In this document: positions 42,801-46,547 of the stretch, piece by piece
Layout: each line of letters begins with the position of its first letter
Position numbering within the stretch: the first letter of the stretch is position 1
Origin: an uncultured Planctomycetota bacterium
GTDB taxonomy: Bacteria > Planctomycetota > Phycisphaerae > Phycisphaerales > UBA5793
DNA: 46,547 nucleotides
Direction of reading: 5' to 3'
NCBI GenBank assembly: GCA_900696685.1
Contig: CAADHA010000063.1
Location: forward strand, 1 to 46,547
Position numbers and translations under genes: made by a program
Notes under the pieces: generated by a model
Told to the model about the DNA's origin: nothing
Databases searched by the model: none
Seen by the model: only the letters and a program-made list of their open reading frames with translations

Positions 42801-44090
42801 ATGATGTGCCAGGAACATGCCTATACCCGACGCGTCTTCCTTCAGAAGGGTCTGACGATGGTCTCGGCCGCGACCACCGTCCCATACTTCATCCAGGCGT
42901 CGGCGTACGGGCTGACCAATCCCTTCGACACGATGCTCACGTCATCGATCGCCGGCAAGCCGCAGGAGCGCATCCTCGTGGTGGTGCAACTCGGCGGAGG
43001 CAACGACGGGCTGAACACTGTCATTCCCTTCGGCGATGACAACTACTACCGCGCGCGGCCGAACATCGGCATCGCAGCCGGCAGCGTGCTGCGCCTCAAG
43101 GACGCCGACGGCCTTGGCCTTCATCCCAACCTCGCCGGCCTCAAGGAACTGCACGACAACGGCCTGCTGAGCACCGTGCAGGGCGTCGGCTATCCCAACC
43201 CCACCCGCTCGCACTTCACCTCGATGGACATCTGGCACACAGCCGACCCCAGGCAGCCTTCGGGCAACGGGTGGATCGGCCGCTACTTCGACAACACCTG
43301 CAACGGCACGCCGGAGCCGAACGCCGCGATCTCCATCGGCCGCGAAGCGCCCAAGGCGATGATCGGGCAGATCAACAAACCCGTCTCCTTTGAGACGGCC
43401 GACCTCTTTCGCTGGATCGGCAAGGATCTTCACGAGACGATGGACAAGCCCTACGAGGCGATCAACCGAGGCGGCGACGAGATCGAAGGAGTCAAGGACG
43501 GCACGCAACTCGAGTTCCTCACCCGCACTGCACTCAACGCGCAGATCGCCAGCGACCAGATTCGCTCGGCGGTGCGCATTCGGCCGCTGGTCGAGTATCC
43601 GCGCAATCCGCTCGGCCAGCAGTTGCAGATGGTGGCGGCGATGATCCGCGCCGAACTGCCCACGCGAGTCTACTACGTCTCGATGGGCGGCTTTGACACC
43701 CATGCGGGGCAGGTCGGCGCGCACGCCAACCTGATGAATCAACTCGGCTCGGCGATTCTCGCGTTCACGAAAGACCTCAAGGCGCAGGGCAACGACGGCC
43801 GCGTCCTCACCATGACCTTCAGCGAGTTCGGCCGGCGCGTCAAGCAGAACGCCTCGCAGGGCACCGACCACGGCACGGCGGCGCCGATGTTCCTCGTCGG
43901 GCCGATGGTCCGCCCCGGCGTGCTCGGCAACCACCCCTCGCTCACCGATCTCGACCAGGGCGATCTCAAGTTCGGCGTCGATTTCCGCAGCGTCTACGCG
44001 GCCGTGCTCGAGTCGTGGCTCAAGACCGACAGCCGCCCCGTCCTCAAGGGCGCGTTCAAGCCGGCGCTGGTCTTCAACAGGAGTGTCTGA
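42801..44090 (+). CDS. DUF1501 family protein with Tat-type signal
   Basis: 429 residues. The N-terminus has a twin-arginine motif, TRRVFLQKG (Arg10-Arg11), and a hydrophobic stretch, so folded export through Tat is predicted. Family motifs include VVVQLGGGNDGLNTVIPFG, LHPNLAGLKELHDNG, THAGQVGAHANLM, FSEFGRRVKQNASQGTDHGT and APMFLVG; the fold is related to sulfatases and alkaline phosphatases. Role unknown; the partner is the preceding DUF1800 protein. AAAGGAAACG precedes two adjacent ATGs. A hairpin repeat lies 24 bases before the start. Confidence 0.9.
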   Translation: MMCQEHAYTRRVFLQKGLTMVSAATTVPYFIQASAYGLTNPFDTMLTSSIAGKPQERILVVVQLGGGNDGLNTVIPFGDDNYYRARPNIGIAAGSVLRLKDADGLGLHPNLAGLKELHDNGLLSTVQGVGYPNPTRSHFTSMDIWHTADPRQPSGNGWIGRYFDNTCNGTPEPNAAISIGREAPKAMIGQINKPVSFETADLFRWIGKDLHETMDKPYEAINRGGDEIEGVKDGTQLEFLTRTALNAQIASDQIRSAVRIRPLVEYPRNPLGQQLQMVAAMIRAELPTRVYYVSMGGFDTHAGQVGAHANLMNQLGSAILAFTKDLKAQGNDGRVLTMTFSEFGRRVKQNASQGTDHGTAAPMFLVGPMVRPGVLGNHPSLTDLDQGDLKFGVDFRSVYAAVLESWLKTDSRPVLKGAFKPALVFNRSV

Positions 44091-44099
44091 GGCGCCCGA

Positions 44100-44822
44100 T
44101 CAGCGTTGCGAAGATGTGGGCGAAAGGCTGATGACCTGCACGAAGGGCGCTTCGTCCTGCTCTTCCTCAGCCGCCACGTCCGGCTCGATCAGGTCGCCGT
44201 CCTCCGTCACGATGGGGCGATGGACCGTCGGCATCGGCGCCAACTCAACGCCGTCATCCTCTGTCTCTTCTCCACCCTCTCGGCGGTGAGTTGCTCCGCC
44301 TTCTGCCTTCCCCGCCTCGCTCTGCGGCAGAAGGCCGATGAAGATGAGGACGATGCCCGCGAGAATGGCCCAGAGGCGCGTCGGTCCGCTTGCCAGGCGG
44401 CGCAGCCAGGAGTCCTTCACCACCGGCGGCTCCGTCGGCGTCGGCGGCGGAAGCGTCTCGCGGATCCAGTGATCGACGTGGGCGTCGAGTTCCACGCCCA
44501 TCAGTCCGATCGGCTGGACCGTCTCGGGCACAAGATTGAGTTGCGCGGCCGCGAGGCGGCGGACCAGCATCGGGTCCGCCTCGTCGATCGCTTCGAGGAA
44601 TGTCTCGTAGGCCTGGAGGCGCGCGACGGCGTCAGCCTCGAGCGCGGCGAGGCGGTCGCGGTGGAAGCGGATCTGCGCGAGGTCATCCGCCGGGGCGATG
44701 AGCACCATGGCCGCGACGAGAATCGCTCCGGCGAGGAGGTAGGGCCAGCCGGAATCGAGCCTCTGCAGCGGCGCGGGCGGCGTTCGAACTGTGGAGTCGT
44801 GATTGATCATGCGCGCAATCAT
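44100..44822 (-). CDS. Membrane protein with two helices, unknown
   Basis: 240 residues. Two membrane helices (about WPYLLAGAILVAAMVLIAP and LWAILAGIVLIFIGLLP) flank a helical soluble part rich in Ala/Arg/Glu. The C-terminal tail is acidic (EGGEETEDDG, EPDVAAEEEQDE) and disordered. No family recognised. Two in-frame starts (44822 and 44810) exist and neither has a clear ribosome site. It converges on the DUF1501 gene with a nine-base gap. Confidence 0.55.
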   Translation of the reverse strand: MIARMINHDSTVRTPPAPLQRLDSGWPYLLAGAILVAAMVLIAPADDLAQIRFHRDRLAALEADAVARLQAYETFLEAIDEADPMLVRRLAAAQLNLVPETVQPIGLMGVELDAHVDHWIRETLPPPTPTEPPVVKDSWLRRLASGPTRLWAILAGIVLIFIGLLPQSEAGKAEGGATHRREGGEETEDDGVELAPMPTVHRPIVTEDGDLIEPDVAAEEEQDEAPFVQVISLSPTSSQR

Positions 44823-44872
44823 TTTTGTATCGGCGGAGGCGGGGCGCGGGCGTGAGAGATGGGGAGGACGCA

Positions 44873-44904
44873 CCCCACGATTCGCAGAGCCTCATCGTGG
44901 GCGT
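44873..44904 (+). repeat. Dispersed hairpin repeat, copy 3
   Basis: CCCACGAT (44874-44881), loop TCGCAGAGCCTC, ATCGTGGG (44894-44901) and CGT, identical to copy 2. Ends 24 bases before the start codon of the HAD gene. Confidence 0.85.
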
Positions 44905-44913
44905 CGGCGATCA

Positions 44914-44919
44914 TAGAAT
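44914..44919 (+). promoter_or_regulatory. Possible -10 element of the HAD gene
   Basis: TAGAAT lies ten bases before the ATG at 44929, which would make the transcript leaderless or nearly so; no ribosome site precedes this start. No matching -35 is seen; the position falls inside the repeat. Confidence 0.28.
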
Positions 44920-44928
44920 TGACTGCTC

Positions 44929-45813
44929 ATGGCCCTGCCCTACCGACTTCTCGCGCTTGATCTTGACGGCACACTTCTCGACGCCCGCAGCCGCCTCAGC
45001 CCCGCCAACCGCGCGGCCGTGGCCCGGGCGATCGACGGCGGGCTTGAGGTCGTCGTCTGCACCGGCCGGGGGTTTGCCGAGTGCCGACACGTCCTCGATG
45101 ATCTGGCGATGGCCGGGGCGGCGGTCGTCGCGGGCGGGGCGATGACGGTGCAACTCCCTTCGGGTGTAACGCTGCACCGCAGCGCCATGCCGGCCGACCT
45201 CGTGCGCGAAGTGTCGCACATCCTCAACGCCGCAACGGGACACTTTGTCCTGCTGCTCAAGGACCGCTCCGCCACGGGCGTGGACTACGTCCTCCTCGGC
45301 GACGGCAAGGTCGATGCCGCCAGCGAGTGGTGGTTTGACCAGGTGCCCGTGGCGGTGCAGCGGGCCGAGCGTTTTGAGGATGATCCCCATCCGGAGGAGA
45401 CGATCCGCCTGGGCATCGTCACGACGGCGCGCGAGATGAAGCACCTCGGGGCGCGGGTGGTCGAGGAGTTCGGCCGGCGGACGTTCGTTCACCACTTCCC
45501 CGTCATCAACTCCGACGGCAACGGCCGCCACCTCGCCGACGACGCGATCCACCTCATGGAGATATTCAACGCCGAGACCAACAAGTGGTCTGCGATCAGC
45601 GCCCTTGCGGCGCAGCGCGGGATCGCGCCCGGGCAGGTGGCCGCGATCGGCGACGAGATCAACGACGTGGCGATGATCCGCCACGCCGGCCTGGGCATCG
45701 CCATGGGTAACGCCATCGATCCAATAAAGCAGGTCGCCGACCGCGTCACGCTCGATCAGGGCGAAGACGGCGTGGCTCACGCGATCGAGCAGATCCTGGC
45801 GGGCGTGTGGTGA
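44929..45813 (+). CDS. HAD-family hydrolase, Cof-type (subclass IIB)
   Basis: 294 residues. Motif I is [11 protein letters not shown] (Asp11 nucleophile, Asp13 acid/base), motif [11 protein letters not shown], and motifs III/IV are [15 protein letters not shown] and [15 protein letters not shown]. Cap domain of type IIB at about 85-195. Cof-type phosphatases act on sugar phosphates, flavin or thiamine precursors; the substrate is undefined. No ribosome site is visible before the ATG; a hairpin repeat ends 24 bases upstream. Confidence 0.9.
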   Translation: MALPYRLLALDLDGTLLDARSRLSPANRAAVARAIDGGLEVVVCTGRGFAECRHVLDDLAMAGAAVVAGGAMTVQLPSGVTLHRSAMPADLVREVSHILNAATGHFVLLLKDRSATGVDYVLLGDGKVDAASEWWFDQVPVAVQRAERFEDDPHPEETIRLGIVTTAREMKHLGARVVEEFGRRTFVHHFPVINSDGNGRHLADDAIHLMEIFNAETNKWSAISALAAQRGIAPGQVAAIGDEINDVAMIRHAGLGIAMGNAIDPIKQVADRVTLDQGEDGVAHAIEQILAGVW

Positions 45814-45979
45814 AGCAGAATCTTCAGCCTCGACCCGGAGGCTCGTCGAAGGGGAGCGAGACTGTCAGCGAATCCAATCGCCTACGCTTCCAGTGCTTGA
45901 CCGGCCAGCGCATGATCAGGCGAAGCGCAAGGCCATGCCACCCGGACCGCGACCGCAACAACGGGAAGGACCAACCCTC

Positions 45980-46547
45980 ATGGACATCTACATTGACACC
46001 GCCAACCTCAGCGAGATCCGCGAAGCGCACAGCCTCGGCGTCCTCGACGGCGTCACCACCAACCCCTCGCTCGTCGCGAAGGAGAAGGTGGACTTCCATA
46101 CCCGCCTGCGCGAGATCTGCGAGGTCGTCAAGGGGCCCGTCTCGGCCGAAGTCGTGAGCACCGAGCACGACGGCATGATCCGCGAGGCGGACAGACTCAC
46201 GCAGATTGCCGACAACATCGTCATCAAACTGCCGAGCACAGTCGAAGGGCTCAAGGCCTGCAAGACTCTCAGCGACCGCGGCGTGCGCGTGAACATGACG
46301 CTCTGCTTCCAGGCGCTGCAGGCGATGCTCGTGGCGAAGGCGGGGGCGTTCCTCGTCAGCCCCTTCATCGGGCGCGTCGATGACATCGCCGGCGACGGCG
46401 TGCATCTCATCGGGCAGATCCGCGCCATCTACGACAACTACGGCTACGACACGCAGATCCTCGCCGCATCAATCCGCCACAGCAAGCACCTCGTTGACGT
46501 GGCGCTGGCCGGCGCGGACGTGGCGACCGTCCCCTTCAGCGTGATCA
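45980..46547 (+). CDS. Transaldolase / fructose-6-phosphate aldolase-like protein (cut by window edge)
   Basis: The first 189 residues of a short-type transaldolase (TalC/Fsa group, usually about 215 residues) lie in the window; the 3' end is outside. Visible features are [33 protein letters not shown], the Schiff-base Lys83 in [16 protein letters not shown] and [17 protein letters not shown], then [17 protein letters not shown]. These enzymes move a dihydroxyacetone unit in the pentose phosphate pathway or cleave fructose 6-phosphate; the distinction needs more sequence. AAGGA lies ten bases before the ATG. Confidence 0.93.
   Translation, partial: MDIYIDTANLSEIREAHSLGVLDGVTTNPSLVAKEKVDFHTRLREICEVVKGPVSAEVVSTEHDGMIREADRLTQIADNIVIKLPSTVEGLKACKTLSDRGVRVNMTLCFQALQAMLVAKAGAFLVSPFIGRVDDIAGDGVHLIGQIRAIYDNYGYDTQILAASIRHSKHLVDVALAGADVATVPFSVI

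Noticed and set aside
1..46547. CRISPR array, prophage or defence island
   Set aside because: No regularly spaced repeats, integrase, phage structural genes, restriction or toxin-antitoxin genes were recognised on either strand.

Overview
The window is GC-rich bacterial chromosome and is best read as Planctomycetota, probably class Phycisphaerae. This is an inference from gene content, not from a marker gene. It rests on two secreted proteins with variant PEP-CTERM tails, an adjacent DUF1800/DUF1501 pair, a subtilase with a Cys-containing C-terminal module that recurs in a second secreted protein, a split b6-type cytochrome b, NrfHA, and short two-zinc-ribbon proteins. About 39 protein genes and one tRNA are supported. 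Most are single genes or pairs with planctomycete-like short operons and Shine-Dalgarno sites of the AGGAG type.

Layout. 1-5.2 kb: the edge of an IS5-like insertion element, a secreted SUMF1-fold protein, a PEP-CTERM protein and a large subtilisin-like protease. 5.4-13.4 kb: dxs, a zinc alcohol/aldehyde reductase, a cupin, ribosome recycling factor (frr), a 62-residue small protein, a lipoprotein, csaA with a zinc-ribbon partner, a DUF2062 membrane protein and a membrane-anchored unknown. 13.6-18.1 kb: a sugar phosphate isomerase-like TIM barrel, a two-gene cytochrome b module and a second PEP-CTERM-like protein. 18.2-26.7 kb (minus strand): a TolC/HlyD export pair, nitrite reductase nrfHA, a sulfotransferase and proS. 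26.8-31.6 kb: a Ca2+/Na+ antiporter, arsC behind a palindromic REP/MITE-like element, a duplicated ABC-2 permease and a secreted propeller-like protein. 31.8-36.1 kb: a pyruvate:ferredoxin oxidoreductase operon with a gamma-GltD-ferredoxin fusion. 36.4-46.5 kb: a DinB-like protein, tRNA-Cys, truD with a bifunctional nuclease-like gene, a lone MshEN/GspE-N domain, a UDP-HexNAc dehydrogenase, DUF1800/DUF1501, a HAD phosphatase and the start of a transaldolase-like aldolase.

How the genes fit together. The energy genes suggest flexible respiration and fermentation. Pyruvate oxidation to acetyl-CoA is joined to a flavoprotein arm that could exchange electrons between ferredoxin and NAD(P)H. The quinol pool would feed a b6-type bc complex and a periplasmic, ammonia-forming nitrite reductase. 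The remaining genes are mostly housekeeping (translation factors, tRNA modification, isoprenoid precursor synthesis) or cell-surface functions (secreted proteins, lipoproteins, nucleotide-sugar oxidation, export).

The most unusual sequence-level signal is a 31-32 bp hairpin repeat present three times. Each copy has the same orientation, an invariant 12-nt loop, and lies 24-45 nt before a start codon. Other points worth a second look are the shared C-terminal module of two secreted proteins, the three-part Por fusion, the altered Qo-site motif in the cytochrome b module and the CxxCH first heme of NrfA. I found no CRISPR array, phage or convincing new defence system.
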